A stretch of 44,794 bases of DNA. It comes from Pinguiococcus pyrenoidosus. Taxonomy: Eukaryota; Sar; Pinguiophyceae; Pinguiochrysidales; Pinguiochrysidaceae. Shown here in pieces: positions 8,095-22,160 of this stretch (position 1 is the stretch's first letter; each line of letters opens with the position of its first letter). The stretch lies in assembly GCA_019677205.1 (NCBI GenBank), contig JAAMXY010000048.1, positions 2,016-46,809 on the forward strand. Direction: 5' to 3'. The translations under genes and the position numbers were made by a program. The notes under the pieces are model-generated. The model had not been told where the DNA came from. It did not search any database and saw only the letters and a list, made by a program, of their open reading frames with translations.

Positions 8095-11000
8095 TTAGTC
8101 TGCGGTGTTCAACGAAAGCGCGACGCCCTGCAGCACATAGTGACTCGGGTGTTCGTGAATGCTCAGGTCGACCGTCGCAACGAGACCCACTCCCATCGCG
8201 TTTCTTCTTGCTTGAGTGACATACAGCGGCGCCTTGAACTGAGACACCAGTCGCAGCTTCGCCACCTCCACGGGAATGACCTGCAGGATGGGCAGCTCGA
8301 CCACGAGCACCTTCGGGTCCTGGCGTCGCAGACACATCTTCTCCGAGTCCCACGCGGCGCCCTCCAAGTACAGTCCGTGCACGTAGCAGCCGGAATCCAG
8401 CGCGCCCGGCACGTCTTCCGCGCGCTCGTACTTGGTGACCACCGTGTACAGCGTGGACTTGTCCAGCGGCCAGTTCCGCTTTCGGCACGTGGTTTGAACC
8501 AGCGCCGTGAGGTAGCTCTCCGGGATGTGAAGTCCAGAGAGCCATATGCAGGGCGGCTCGCCGTTGGCGATCCAGTCTTCATACTGAGTGTATCTCGTGG
8601 TGAAGTGGTTCATCCACGAGCCCAGCGGCTTCTGCGTGTCCGGCGCCAGGCGGCGCCACATCGCCGGCAAGAAGCTGTTGTACAGACTGTCGCCGAGGTT
8701 GTCCAGCTCGTCGCTCATGCCGATTTCCCCAATGAGCGCCTTGCACAGATCGGAGAGCGACGCCGCCATCTGGATGACCAACTTGTTCCACCGCTCCAGC
8801 TCCTGCAGCAGCACCACCTGGCATGGTGCCGGCGCCTCGCCGGCGTTCTTCTCGAGAATGCCTTTGCGAATCAGGATGAGGTCGTAGCTGCCCAGGTCCA
8901 TACTGGTGAGGGGCACTTTGCTGAGGATGTCCATGGCCAGGCGGCCGATGTAATCCTCCCGACTGGCGCCGGCGCCACCGCCACTCGTGCGCGGCTGCAG
9001 GTCGATCAGGTCCTTCCACATCTTCCTCGTGGTCTCCGTGTAGTACTGGATCTCCGCGTTGGGGTGCAGGCCGAACACCGCCGGGGAGTTCGTCAGGGGC
9101 AGCGTCTCCACCATGCTGGTGTAGTTCTCGAGCGGGCCCGTCTCCGGCACCTCGTAGTCAAAGCCGGCGCGCGAGAAGTAGAACTTCTGGCAGTCGTCGA
9201 ACAAGAAGTCCCCCATGTATTCTTCGAGGTACGTCTTCAGCACTCTGCGATCCATGTCGTCCGACACGCGGCCGCCGTACATGGCGTCTCCGATGAGATA
9301 CTTGAGGCTGCCCCACGGCAGGAACTCGTCTTCGTCCTCGAAGGCCTTCTGCAGGTACAGCGAGAGCAGGCGTCGGGAGATGTTGAAGTCCGACTCGTTA
9401 AAGTCGTACGCGACGTTCCAGCCGATCTTGCCGTACTTCTTGCGCTCCTGGACGACGGCATGCAGGAACACCAGCACGAAGAGGCAGGGCTTGAAGGCCC
9501 AGTGCGGGCATTCCTCAAGCGTGGCGTCGTCGATCTTCGAGTACGTGGACCTCATGTTGAGCTTCAGGCCGTCCGGCGGCTCCGTGACCACCTTAAGGCT
9601 CCTCTGCAGGATACCCAGGGGGAACTTGTCGCTCGGCTCTGTGGTGAGCCAGAGGCGGAAGTCTGCGTGCGGGCTCTTCTTGGTCTCCAGCGTCTTCTCC
9701 AGCGTCTTGAGCCACGACACCAAGAGGTGGCAGTTCTGCAGCAGCACCCAGTGGCCTCTGGCGTAGCCGGCGTCCAGCATGGCTTCAGCGTAGGGCCCCT
9801 GGCCCTGACCAAGCGCCAGGTACTTGAACCGCTGCGGCGACATGCCCTTCTCGTCCGCGAGCAGCTGGATGTCGGCCTGGGGATCCGCGCCGGGGCTGAG
9901 GATGAACACCATCGGCATCGTCGGCGAACTCTGCGCAAACACGCGTGCGTAGTCCAGCACCGGCGGCTGCACGTACTGCTCGCCAGACACGCGGATCACG
10001 AACAGCTTCACGGCGTTGTACACCCGGTCCGGTCGGAAGCACCGGATGGTGCAGAGCCGCTGCAGCGGCGTGAGGCGCTCATCGAAGCTGCCAGGCAGCT
10101 CGGTCGCCTCCGGTGCTTCGAGGTCGTACCAGTTCTTCCACACGTCATGCTGTGCCTCGAAATGCGCCAGCACCTCACCGAAGATGTCCTTGAGCGCGCC
10201 CAGCGCGATGAGGTCCTTCCAGCAGGCCGCGGTGAGCCAGGACGCCGGACAGTCCTTCGAGGGGCCGTCGAGCGACGTGTCGCCCTTGAGGAAGAAGTCG
10301 ACTTCGCCGCGGTCGAGGCGCTCATCGCCTTCCATGATCATGGTGGTCATCTGGAAGCTGAACATGAGCTTGTGGCGCTCGAAGATCCCCGTGCAGGTGT
10401 AGTCGTACACCCGGCGCGTGATGGTGCTGATCATGTTGCGCAGGCGGTTGTCCAGCACCACGTCGCGCTTGGCGGAGTCCAGCGCCTTGTTGAAGACGTT
10501 CAGGTACGTGTCCAGCGAGATCTCGTACATCCGCATGGTGGTGGCGAGGCTGGCCTCCGCGAAGTACATGATCGAGCCGCGCTTGGCCACGGGCATGTAC
10601 TGCGAGCGCGCCTTGCCGATCTCGTCCTTGGTGAAGCTGGCCTGCTCCAGCTTGCCCTGGATCTCCACGGCCTTGGTCTTGGTCTCGTCCAGCGTGGCGA
10701 TGAGGTCTCCGTTGTCGAGGATGTTGCCCTGCGAGTTGCTGAGCTCGCGCAGCAGCGAGTCTTCCAGCGACACCAGCAGCTGCGCGTTCTCGCTCATCGT
10801 GGTCACCAGCTCGGCGTACTCCTGCTCCAGGTCCGGGCGCTCGTGCGCCACCACCACGTTGAGCAGCTGGTCGGCGAGACCCACCAGCGTGACGCCGTAG
10901 TTGATGAGCATCGTCTTGCCCATGACCTCCGGGCTGTACCTGGGGTTGCTCAGCTTGGTCGTGAAGAACAGCTTGAAGCCGTCGTCCCAGTCGACGACCT

Positions 11001-14000
11001 TGTCGCCCAGGCGGATCTGCTTGGTGCCGTTGTGCAGCACCACGTCCTTCTCGAGCACCGGGTCCAGCATGGGGTCCAGCTCCTCGTCGATGTTCTCGAA
11101 GAGGAAGGGATTCCCGAACTGGATGGCCAGCTCCAGGTGCTTCATGAAGTCGGCCTCGTTCAGCGTCTTCACCGTGAGGTTCTCGTCGGCAAAGGTGTTC
11201 TTGATCCAGCTCACCGCCTGCTGCTGCGGGTCGATGCACAGCGGGAAGCGCGACGACTTCATGGTGAGGATGCCGTTCTGGATGCTGTGGTTGTCCGCGG
11301 GGAGCCCCTTGGCCGTCCAGCCCTGGATGGTGGCATCGTTCACCAGCATCGCGTTGAGGAGCAGGTTCTCCGTCAAAGGCAAGCCGCTCTCTTTCATGGT
11401 CGGCCAGAAATTCTCGTACAGCAGCTCCGTCCGGAACTTGCTGGTGAAGGCGCCCGAGTAGGAGAGGAAGGACGCCGACAGCAAACAGTTCCCGACCAGC
11501 TCCTGCTTCTGCAGGCTCAGGCGTTCCACGTCGGCGGTCCACCTGGTGCGCTCTCCGGTGAGGCCGGAGATCAGCTTCGACGCCGCGGTCAAGCGCTTTT
11601 CCATGAGCGCCGCCTGCTCCTGGAGCTCCGTCAGCTCCTTGTTGGCCGCCTGGTACTGCTCTCGCAGCTCGGACAAGTCCTTCTCCAAGGCCGCGAGCAT
11701 CTCCTGGAGCTCTGCCAGTTCCTTGTCCGTCTTTCGCTTGGCCTGCTCCATGTCCTTGACCTTCTGGCGCAGCGGCTCGACGTTCTTGGCGACGTCGTAG
11801 TACTTGCAGATGGCCTCCACCCAGATCATCATGGCGTGCGCGGCCTTGGACACGCTCTCGACGCCTTCCACGCTCAGCCCGGGCTCCGCCTTGCGGTACT
11901 TGCGGATGTCGCGCATCTGCTTCTCGGTGATGCTGTCCTTCGGGTAGCTCTTGAGCAGGTCCAGCAGCTTCGAGTTGCCCAGCATCTTCTTGCATTCGCC
12001 CCAGTCCTCGGGATTGACCCTCTCGCCCGTGGGCCGCAGCACGGCCACGAGCATGATGGTGGCTCGGACGAGCTTAGGGGGGTTCGCGAACGCCTTCAGC
12101 TCCGTCACGGAGTCCTTGTCCAGATTCTCCAGAGCGGCGGCCGCGGCTTCCACGGCCGGCAGAGCCTCCATGAGGGCCTCGTTGGCCTTGGCCGACTCCA
12201 CCTGGATGACTTGCGCCATCTCCGTGGCTTCGGTCTGCTTCACACTGGCCTGCTCCTGCTGCTCGGTGGCCACCTTGGTCTTCTCCTCGATGACGCCGAT
12301 GAGCTGCGTGACGTCGGCGGTCTTGGCGTCGACCACGACCTTCTTCTCCGTCAAGTCCTTCTGCATGCGATCCACGGCGTCCGCCGCCTCGATCAACTTG
12401 GTGAGGCCGCCCTGAAGCCGGGTGATGTCGCTCTGCACCGTGCTGGTGCCGGAGGCCAGCTGCTCGCGGTAGTTGGAGATGAAGTCCAGGTAGTTCTTGG
12501 GGGTGACGGCGTAGTAGCGCCGCAGCTCCTGCGTGAAGCGCGTGGCAAAGGCCAGCACCTTCTGGTGCGTGTAGACCATGTGCCCCACGAGCTTGTCGAA
12601 GTGCTCCTCCGGGAGGTGGTCTTCCTTGACGAAGTGCGTCGCCACGCGCTTGAGCGCCTCCGCCGGCCAGGGGAAGAACCAGTCGATGGCCGTGCTGGAC
12701 ACCAGGCCCGGGAAGTTGCGGCAGCGCACGCGCAGCTTCTCGCCGCTGGGCGACATGCTCAGGACGATGTGCAGGTTGTTCCGCGCCTTGTTGACGTAGT
12801 ATCTCCAGCACACCTCCGGCGTCTGCACCAGGCCCGCCTCGGCCACCTCCTTGCGCACGCTGCTCACCAGGCCGTCCTTCTCGTCCTGCGCGTAGAGCGC
12901 CGCCGGCATCCCGACCGTCAGCATGTTGTTGAGGAACTCGAGGAAACCCTCCTCGGCGACGTGTGCGTCGGTGAACAGGAACACCACTTCCTTCTGCCCC
13001 AGCTGCTTGTACAGCTCCTTGAGGTCCTCGCGGAACTCCGCCTCGCCGTAGTTGCGCATGAGCGTGATCTCGAACACGTCGTAGCCAGCGCAGAACGCCG
13101 CGATCTTGGTCAAGCTCTGCTTGCCGCTGCCACCCACGCCGACCAGCAGCGCGTTTCCCCTGGGCATGCGGATGATGCGGTAAACGCGCGTGAGGTGCTC
13201 CAGCGCCTGCTGGAACAGCACCAAGTTGAGCGCCTTCTTCTCGGCGTTGTAAACCTCCAGCACCACGTCGAAGATGTCGCTCACGGCGTCGTAGGTGCCA
13301 AGGTCCTCGTACAGTCGGGGGTCTTCGCGATCCTCACTGAGACGCCCGGGCGCCAGGCGGTAGTCTCCGAAGATGATGGGGTCCGCCGCCGCGGCGGTGG
13401 CCTCGTCGTTGCTGAAGCTGCTGCTCAGGATGCTGGAGATCTCGGCGTCGATCATGTCAGCGTCGGTGGTGGTGGTGAGTCGATCGCGGAACACCCGGAG
13501 GCACTCGTTGCGCCACAGGCGCACGACCTGCGGCCCGGTCTTGACGACGTCCTCGGTGGCAAGGCACACGCCCTCGTACACGCGAGACAGGTCGCGCAGG
13601 TTCCACAGGTAGTGGAACTTTGACGGCGTCGGCGGCAGCTTCTCGACCACGAAGTTGTACAATCGCAGCGACGCCGCCGCGAACTTCTGGACGGCGGCTT
13701 TGACGCCGTCCGGGAAGGCCTCGAAGCGCCGAGTGGCGATGGCCGAGTAGATGGCTTCCAGCACGGCGTTGGTGGGGTTCGTCAAGTTGAACACGTTGAA
13801 GAGCGACGCGAAGCGCGGATCGATGCTGTTCCGGCCGCCGCCAGGAGGCCCCATGGCGCAGATGTAGCTGCAGTCCTTGACGTACTTGATGGTGAGGTCC
13901 TTGCCGCGGTCGTACATGCAGCCGCGGCCCATGAGGAAGAGCAGCCACGTGATGGGCTGCTGCGTGCCGTACGCGTCCACCTTGGGCATGTTCATGTCGT

Positions 14001-17000
14001 CGATGAAGATGTTGAGCGTCTTGCCCGCCGGCGGCCCAAACACGCTGCCGGCGCGCTTGTCGATGTTGGCCTCGATGGTCGTTTGCACGTCGCGGCTGCT
14101 GGTGCGTGAGCTGAAGTTGATGATCTGCGACGCGTTGCTCTCGCGGTCCAGCGCGTTCAGGTAGTTCTGGATGGTGAGCGTCTTGGCCGTGCCGCTCTCG
14201 CCCACGAACAGCATGGGCTTCACCGGCGCCAGGCGAGACAGCAGCTCGCTGTACAGCACCATGTCCGTGGTGGGCACGGTGATCTCGTAGAAGCGGAAGG
14301 GCGCCGGCTGCTGATAGGCCGGGACCACGGAGCTCCAGGACAGCCAGCGCTCTTCCTTGGGCTCGAAGAACTGGTCGTAGAGCGAGCCGTCGGGCAGCCG
14401 TTGGCTACAGATACCCTTCACGAAGGCCTCGAAGCGGCTGCGGCTGCTTTGCACCAGCGCCGCGCCCATGGACCACACGGTGCAGAACACGAACACGCTC
14501 TCCGTGGCCGGCCGCACCTGCTCGGCGGCGTCCATGCCGTCCTGAGAGAAGGGCCAGTAGGCGTCCAAGGCCGAGCACAGCTGCTTCACCATGTCGATGC
14601 TCGTGATGGGGATCACCTGCGCCAGCTTCTCCTGCGCCTCGCCGTCGATCACGCCGTTCAGCACGTAGTCGATGGAGGGCGGGATGTAGCGCTCGAACAG
14701 CTCGAGGTAGAAGTCCTGCGCGTCGGCCGTGGCGCCCTCGGCCACCTCCACGCCGTTGCCGAAGCGCTGGCGCAACCAGCGCTCGTAGTACGGTCGGAAG
14801 CCGAGGTTCTTGGGGTCCACCCACACCATGCCGCAGCGCGAGATGGTGGCCGGCGAGGCGTACTGGAGGTCGAAGGTCTCGCAGATCATGGCGCAGTGGG
14901 GCTGGAGGCGGATGCGCTCTCCGTTGGGGAGGGTGAGGAGCTTGTTGTCGTCCATAACGGAGTTCATGTTCTCCACCCACAGCGCGTCCACGTCGCCGTC
15001 GTAGATGAGCCAGCGCATCTCGTTCTCGCGCCCGGGCGGCAGCGGCTGATTCAGCTCGCGGAAGATCTTGCTTAGGATGCCGTCGGTCCAGTCGCGCGTC
15101 ACGGGGTCCATCAAGCCGTAGAGCTCGTGCAATGGCTGCGCCTTGGGATTCAGCACATGCATCTTCACCGCGACGCCGTCGGCGACATCTCTGGCGTTCT
15201 TCAACGTATCCAGCACGAGCGTCTTGCCGCCACCGGTCGGACCCACGATCATGCTGGTGTGGCGCACGATCTGCGTCTCGTACATCTGGATGCACTTGTC
15301 CACCTGATCCATGAATACGGCCTCGTCTTTGCAGCGGAAGCCGCGCGCCTCGAGGTCGTCCATGATGGCCGACTTGAGACCGGCGTAGCCCACACGCGGG
15401 CAGTCCACGCCGGGGAAGAGGTCGTTGATGAGGCCCAGGAAGAGCGGCACGTCCTCGAAGACGTACTTGGGCATGTTGGAGTCGCGCAGCGCCCTCATGA
15501 GCACCACGTCCTCGGGTAGGTCTGCCGAGCCTCTCTTCAGGTCTCCGGCCATGACCAGCACGGACTTCAAGGCGCGCAGGCCGAAGTCGTAGTGGTACTG
15601 CTTGCTGAGCTGGCCCTTGGCCAGCTTGTAGAGCACCGTCATCTTCTTGGCCAGCGCCTTGGCGCCCTCGAAGCCCTCCGAGAACAGCATGATCTCGCAG
15701 ATCTGCTGCAGGTCCGGCACGATCATGGTCACGGGGCGGAAGAGCGCCTTGAGGTTATCGGGCAGCTCGGTGCGGCCGGCGTAGCCCGGGTTCATCGTGA
15801 TGAAGAAGCCACAGGTGGCGAAGCCGGCCACGCGCTTGATGCGGATCTCGGTGCCCATGCCGATATCCACGGTGTCCCAGCCCTTGATGAGGCCGTCCTG
15901 GATGCTTCTCAGCTGTGCAGACACCACGCTGAGCACCTCGATGTTGATGCGGTTGAACTCGTCGAAGCAGCCCCAGGCGCCGACCTGGACCAGGCCAGAG
16001 AAGATGCTTCCCATCGCTTTGTAATCCAGACCCTCTCCGCAGTTGGTCACCTGTGCGCCACAGAGGCATATCCAAAAATTAGAGGTCATCCATCTGTGCA
16101 TGTCAAGCGCCATTACGTAGCGCATTCCAAACACCTAAGAATCCATCACATGCCACAATCACATCCCGTGACATCGCATTCCAAACCTACCATGCAACAA
16201 AGCGCCAGGGACTTCGCGAGGTCCTTCGTCGTCTCGGTCTTCCCTGTGCCCGCCGGCCCCGCTGGCGAACCACCGAGCTTGAAGGTCAAGGCCTGCGTGA
16301 GGGTCATGTAGCACCGGTCGGTGAGCGGCGTGATGACGAGGCGGCCGTTGCAGCCCATGTACTCGTAGCCGTACTGGAACTGGCCGGTGCACTGGCGGAT
16401 CAAGCAGTTGTCGACGTCGCGGTCCCAGTAGAAGCGCAGCTGCGACTCCCACGCGAACTCCTTCTGATTGAGGATCGAGTTGCGCACGAAGCCGTCCACG
16501 ATGTCTCTCGCGTGCACGTCGATGATCAACAAGGTGTTGACCTTCTTGCGGACGATCTTTACCAGCTTCCGCCGCACCATCGCGACGAGCTCATTCAGCT
16601 GCGCCGTGAGCCGTGCCTCCAGCTCCTTCATGCCGTACTTGTTGCCGCTGGCCACTTCTCGGAAGGCGTTCTCCACCTCCCAGGTCCACCAGATCTGCGA
16701 GCCGGCGAGCGTTACCATGCCCAGCGCCTCCTCGATCCAGGTCGTCCTGGCCATGTGCCCGTACTTGTAGACGCCCTCCTTGGTGATGGCCCACAGACTG
16801 GCCTTCATGCCCTCCTCGGCCGACTCCATCCACGTCTCCACGGGGCCGTCCACGAGCGCCGGGTCTGCGAAGGAAAAGCCCTCGTTCTCGGAGGATTTCA
16901 TGCCCACGATGGCCTTGTTGCCGCGACCGAACTCCAGCTCCTTGACGTTGTCGAACAGCTTGAGCATGTGGATCTGAATGCTGGTGGGGTCGCTGGAGCC

Positions 17001-20000
17001 CAGCACGGAGAGCAGCTCATCGTCGGAGATGAAGAAGAAGCGCGGGAAGGCGTTCCGCTTGGTGTTCAGGTAGTCGCTCAGGGACTTCTGGCACTTGTCG
17101 AGGCGGTCGCTCAGGCTCTTCAGCGTCTCCAGCCGCGAGTCCGCCGTGCAGGCGTCGACGGCGTTGGGGTTCTTGTGCGTGGCCACCATGATGGTCTTGA
17201 AGGCCTTGTCGATGGCGTCGAACTTCTTGGCCTCCTCCGGCAGCTGCAGGCGGATGTCTTCCGCTCCGACGAAGATGGACTCGAGATACATCCACTTGCG
17301 CTGCACGACAAACCAGGCGTCCAGGCACTCGCTTACGAGGTTGAGCGAGCGCTCCCAGCTGCGGACGCGGTCGATGAAGGTACCCACGAAGCGCGAGCTG
17401 CTCATGGTCTGGAGGTTGAGCATGTTGTCCTCCAGCTCCTGCTTGATGTCGTCCGCGGCGCGCAGCACGTAGCCGCGGTCCTGGCCGTTCTTCTTGTACT
17501 TGGCGACGCTCAGCGACGTCTTGGCCCAGGTGCTGTCGATCTTGCGCAGCTCGTTCTCGATCTTCTGCTCCTGCACCGCCTCGTTCACGATTTCGGCGAT
17601 CTTCTCGGAGAAGTTGTGCAGCTCCATGGCGAAGATGTTCTGCAGCGTCAGCGTCTTGGGGTTCATGTCGAAGACGACGCCGGTAATCTCCATGAGCGCG
17701 CGCCAGTGCCGCTCCTTCATGGCCTCGTTCTTGAGGTTCACGATCAGCGGGATGCTCTCCTTGAAGTTGGAGATGTGCGCCGACACCTTGAGGAAGACCG
17801 GCAGGCCCTTGAGCTCGCGAGGCAACTTGCGGCACTTCCTCTCCAGCTCGTCGGCGCCCTGCGTGAGCGCCGTGACGTCCAACTCGCTCCACAGCATGTT
17901 GGAGTTGGTCTCCTCGAAGTCGTGCTGCTCGCGGAACAGGCCATACACGACGCTCAGCTGCTCCACCTTGGCGCCAAGCTCGGCCAGCGCGCTGAAGCTG
18001 GTGATGGGCAGACTGAAGAGATTCTCGGCGTTCACCAGCTCCTGCTTGCGCCGGTTGCACTCGGCCAGCTTCGTGACGTACTCGTCCAGCATCTCGGATC
18101 CCTGCAGCAACGCCACCGACGACGTGCCGGGACCGCTGTCCAAGAAGTCGCGGTAGAGCTGGTCGCAGTCCTCGGCGAAGTCCACGGCCTGCTGCTTGGT
18201 GACCTCTCGGAACTCGTCCTTCACGCGGCGCAGCCGCAGGTCCTTGGTCTTGCTGAAGCAGTACAGCTCGTGCCAGCGCTCCGGCAGACTCCGCGCGCTC
18301 TCAGCTTCCTTGTCGGACACGTCGATGCCGTAGCGCTCGCACACGCGATAGCGCTCGCCGATCTCCGTGTACAGCAGCTCGGTGTCCATGGACGCGTTGG
18401 CGATGCTGCTGATCACGTGCAACAGATGCTTCAGGCCTTCCAAGTCGTGGGGCTCCGCATCCAGCTCGTGCCGTAGCTCGCGCATCTTCTCCTCCAGCTG
18501 GCGCAGCATCTGCTTGGAGGCGGCGTGCAGCACCTCGCCGTAGTTCTGGCGCCACTCGTCCGCCACGTCGCGTACGCCCGCGGCCACGTGGTAGGCGTCG
18601 ACGCGGAGGAAGTCGATGTCCTTGTGGTTGCGCTTCTCCCACACCTGCTCCGCGAGGGACGCGTACTGCGCAAAGTGCGTCTCGTAGTAGACGCTGTCGT
18701 GGTTCTTGTCCAGCAGCTTCTCGAAGTGCTGCTTCTTCTTCGGGTCCCACAGCTTGTGCTTCTTGTCGTACCAGCGCCACGCGTCCACGTAGCGCTGCGC
18801 CTTGTCCGTGGTGGTGGTGATGGCCTGGTGCAGCTTGAGCATCAGCTGGTAGACCGGCGGGTTGTAGAGCATGTCGTCGTAGAAGCTGTAGAGGATCGGC
18901 TCCTCGTCCTCGTTGGCCGGCATCTTGGGCTCGGTCAGGATGCACGTGCCGTCCATCCAGCGGCCGAAGCTCTTGGTGGACTCCACGATGTTGTTCACCG
19001 CGTTGCGGAAGATCTTCTGGATGTCCATGAGCGTCGGGCTCAGGATGATGTCCTTGCCCGAGAGGCTGGCCTTGACGATGCAGATGGGCGCGCCGCGGTT
19101 GGCGCCGGACAGCATGGCGAGGAAGGTGGCCATGGAAGTCACGATCATCTTGGTGATGGCGTTGAACACGCGCTTCTCCCAGTAGTGGTAGTAGCCGCGC
19201 AGCACGGGACTCATGCCCGTGCTGGTGCCGGCGGCGACCTCTTCGACTTTGATAAAGAGCTGATTCATCGATTTGTACATCTGCGACAAGCTCTCCACGC
19301 GCGCCAGGCGCTTGCTCTCCATGCTGTCGTAGAAGTCCGACACGTCAAGCACCTGCGGCCCGTCGCCGGGCTCGTGGTAGTCCGCCTCCGTGATCAGCGA
19401 CGTGTCCTCGATGCTCGTGATCACCTCCGCGATCATCGAGCTGGACTTGTGCACCTGCGACACCACGTTGTTGAACTCGTTGAGCTCTCGGTTGCACATG
19501 TCGATGTAGTTGGGAATGCGCTGGGACGTCCAGTTCAGCGGCGCAAAGCCGTGCGCGATGTGGCCGCGGAGCTCGGAGAGCTTCTTCCCGAGCAGCGCGC
19601 TCTCCACGGGGCTGAGGGACTCCAACAGCTCGTGATACGTCTTGAGGACCTGATTGAGCCTCCGGATGCAGTCGTGGTACTTTTCCTCCTGCAGCGTCAC
19701 CAGCAACGCGCTCTCCGGGACCGGGAAGCCCATGCGGTCCAGGTACTTGCACTCGCGAATGACCTTGGTGAGCTCCGCCGAGAAGTTCACGCGGTACGGC
19801 GGCATCGGCACGCGAATCTTGGCGACGGCGTGGGGCATGCCTTCGTTGGCGCGCACGCGCTCCTCCGTCTCCACCGTCGTCCAGGTGTCCGTCTGCAGGA
19901 TGGGCTGCTTGAGCTTCTCCATCACGACGTTCTGGGCGCGCTCCTTCCAGTCGGCGAAGAGCTGGCGCATGTAGGCGTCCGTCTCGCGCGCGAAGCTAAG

Positions 20001-22160
20001 GTAGCGCTGCTTCACCTCCTCGCCGAAGCGGGAATGCAGCAGGCTCTCGTGCTTCTTGAACCTCAGGATCGGCTTCTTGGCGCGCTGGTACAGGTCCCAA
20101 GCCCACTTGATGGCGCCGGCGATCTCGGGGAAGTTGCGGTAGGGCTTGCCGGTCGGGCGGCCCACCTCCCAGAGGTGTCGGATGTGGTCCAGCTCCTTCT
20201 GGTACTGCAGCAGGATGTCCTGGTAGCGCTGGTCCAGGTGCTGGTTGATGGAATCCCTCGCCTGGATGTTCTGGAAGTTCTGGACCAGCTCGAAGGCCGC
20301 CTCGGCCGAGCGCAGCTTCTGGAAGCTCTGCTCGATGAAGGCGCGGGTCATCTCGTCGATCTCCGCCTTGGCTTCCCGGAACTCGCGCATGACGCCTCGC
20401 CACTGCTCCTCGTACTGCTTCGTGAAGATGTCGAAGGGCACCGAGTCGATCTTGTTGCGCAGGTTCTCGACCATGGCGATGATGCTGTCGATGCCCTTGG
20501 ACTCGCCCGTCACCGCACGAAGCTCGGGGCCCAGGAACTGCTGGAAATCGGCCAAGACGGTCACGACTTCCAGCAAGTCCTCGCACACGGCCTTCATGTG
20601 ATTCGTGCGCTCGAAGAGCTTGGTGCGGGAGAACTCCCAGCGGTTGGGGCTGTCGCTGTCCTCGATCACCTTGCGCACGTGGTTGTAGGTGTCCGGCCAG
20701 GCCTGGAGCACCTGGATGGCCTGCTGGACCAGCTCGGAGGCGTACTCGGGGTCTCGGAGGATCGTGCTGACCTGAACCTTCTTGACCACCTTGTCAGAGA
20801 TCTGCCAGGCGATGCGCTCCATCAGGGGCGTCATGCGCTCGTCTTTGTTGTAGTATCGCGAGATGATCCACACCATCCGGATCGCGTTCATCATGCTTGG
20901 CAAGGTATCCAGAATGGCCAGGAAGTCGCCCTGCTGGATGTTCTTGAAGTGGCGCTCGAGTGTGTTGAGGAACTTCACGTTGTCCTTGGCCTCCGCATAC
21001 AACTTGCTCAGCTCCGAGTAGTTGTACATGTAGGTCGGGTAGAGCGAGACCTCCTGGTGGCGCAGCACGGTCAGCATCATCTGTACGTTGGGCATGTTGA
21101 TCTGCTCGTACAGAGCGCTGAAGGCGGCGTTGCGGGACCTCCAGAACTCGATCTCCGCGATGGGGCCGGGACCCTTCGGGTACTGCTTGCTCTCCTCCTC
21201 AACCAGCTTGCCGATCTGCTGCGTCCAACCTTCCATGGCCTGCTCCAGCGTGGCCACCACTCGCGGGTCCCGGACTTGCGGATCGTCGGGACTCTCGATC
21301 TTGATATCTGGCACGAAGAGCTGGACCTCGCCTTGGACGTGCTGAAGCGCATGCTCCAGCTGCTGCTGGAACTTGTACATGGATCCCTTGAACTCGGCCT
21401 TGAAGCCGTCGCTCCGAACGTCCTCGCCTTCCTCGCGGGAAGCCGCGGAGCCTTCCAGCGCGCCCTGGGCCTCGACGATGGGAGTGTACACGCTCGAGAC
21501 CAGGTTGCTCAAGGTAGTGAGAGAGTCGCACTTGTTCGCGCCGTACTCCACCAGCTCACTGATATGCTCGGGGCGCTCCAGGAAGTCTCCTTCCTCGAGC
21601 CGGACGAAGTACACGAACTCCTTGGTCGCCATTGCGTCCCACGGGAGGTTCTGCAGGCAGCATTGCAGTGCCCATTCCACCTGCTTCTTCGGCTTCGCAC
21701 CAGCGTCCACCGGCTCCCGCTTGATTTCCTCTTCTCCTTCCTTCAAGTCTTCGGCTTCCCGCGTCTGCTTCATCTCCAGCTCTTTGTCGCTTGCAGTCGC
21801 AGCTTCGGTTTCCGTCGCGGTTCCTGGCGCCTGCCCCTCCTCCCCATCGTTGGAGTCGTCAGCGGCAGAAGCTTCCAGCTTCTCTTCTTTGGCTTCCTCC
21901 GCGGCGGGCCCGGCGTCGACCTCCACCTCCTGCGGACCCTGCCAGAAGAACAGGGCTGTTCCTGGCAAGCTCTCGCTGGCTAAGAATGTCTTCAGCGCGG
22001 ATAGCCCGCGCCCACTGGAGCCACCTCGCCCCTCTGAAGCCTCCTCCTCGGCCTGCTGCGACAGGCAGCGCTCGAAGGCGTCCTCGGGGACGTCAAGAGC
22101 AAGCTCCACGCGGCTGCGCAGCCATTGCACCTTGGCGTTGGCCAGCAGCTCGGCCGCCAT
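8095..22160 (-). CDS. DNAH10: Axonemal inner-arm dynein heavy chain, DNAH10 (I1/f alpha) type
   Basis: This is the motor subunit of a ciliary dynein, which slides axonemal microtubules using ATP. Exon 1 is 22160-16191 and exon 2 is 16050-8095, joined in phase 0 across one 140-base GT-AG intron, giving about 4641 residues, full length for the family. The N-terminal tail (first roughly 1400 residues) includes an acidic low-complexity insert near residues 75-150. The linker follows. Walker A loops are GPAGTGKT (1968-1975, AAA1), GPTGGGKT (about 2260, AAA2), GESGTAKT (about 2607, AAA3) and GVGGSGKQ (about 2961, AAA4). The stalk coiled coils and microtubule-binding tip lie near 3200-3500, then AAA5, AAA6 and the C-terminal domain. 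The AAA1 sequence GLDYKAMGSIFSGLVQ...GAWGCFDEFNRIN and the late PWGSLKYLIGDAMYGGR segment point to DNAH10 and not to outer-arm or cytoplasmic chains. The ATG at 22160 gives a typical start (KVQWLRSRVELALD). The subtype is inferred from motifs. Confidence 0.9.
16051..16190 (-). other. Sole intron of the dynein gene, with internal direct repeat
   Basis: The intron runs from GTAGGT to GCACAG and falls 15 codons after the AAA1 Walker A threonine, between CCM and VTNCGEG. The 11-mer CGCATTCCAAA (plus strand) occurs at 16121-16131 and again at 16175-16185, both inside the intron. It is the only interruption I find in about 14 kb of coding sequence. Confidence 0.9.

Noticed and set aside
8140-13623. 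1827-codon plus-strand frame antisense to dynein
   Set aside because: It is a mirror of GC-rich dynein codons, dominated by His, Arg, Leu and Val with no domain. The dynein frame opposite it is certain.
18525-21983. 1152-codon plus-strand frame antisense to the dynein tail
   Set aside because: Same reason: codon-bias shadow, low-complexity composition, no motif.
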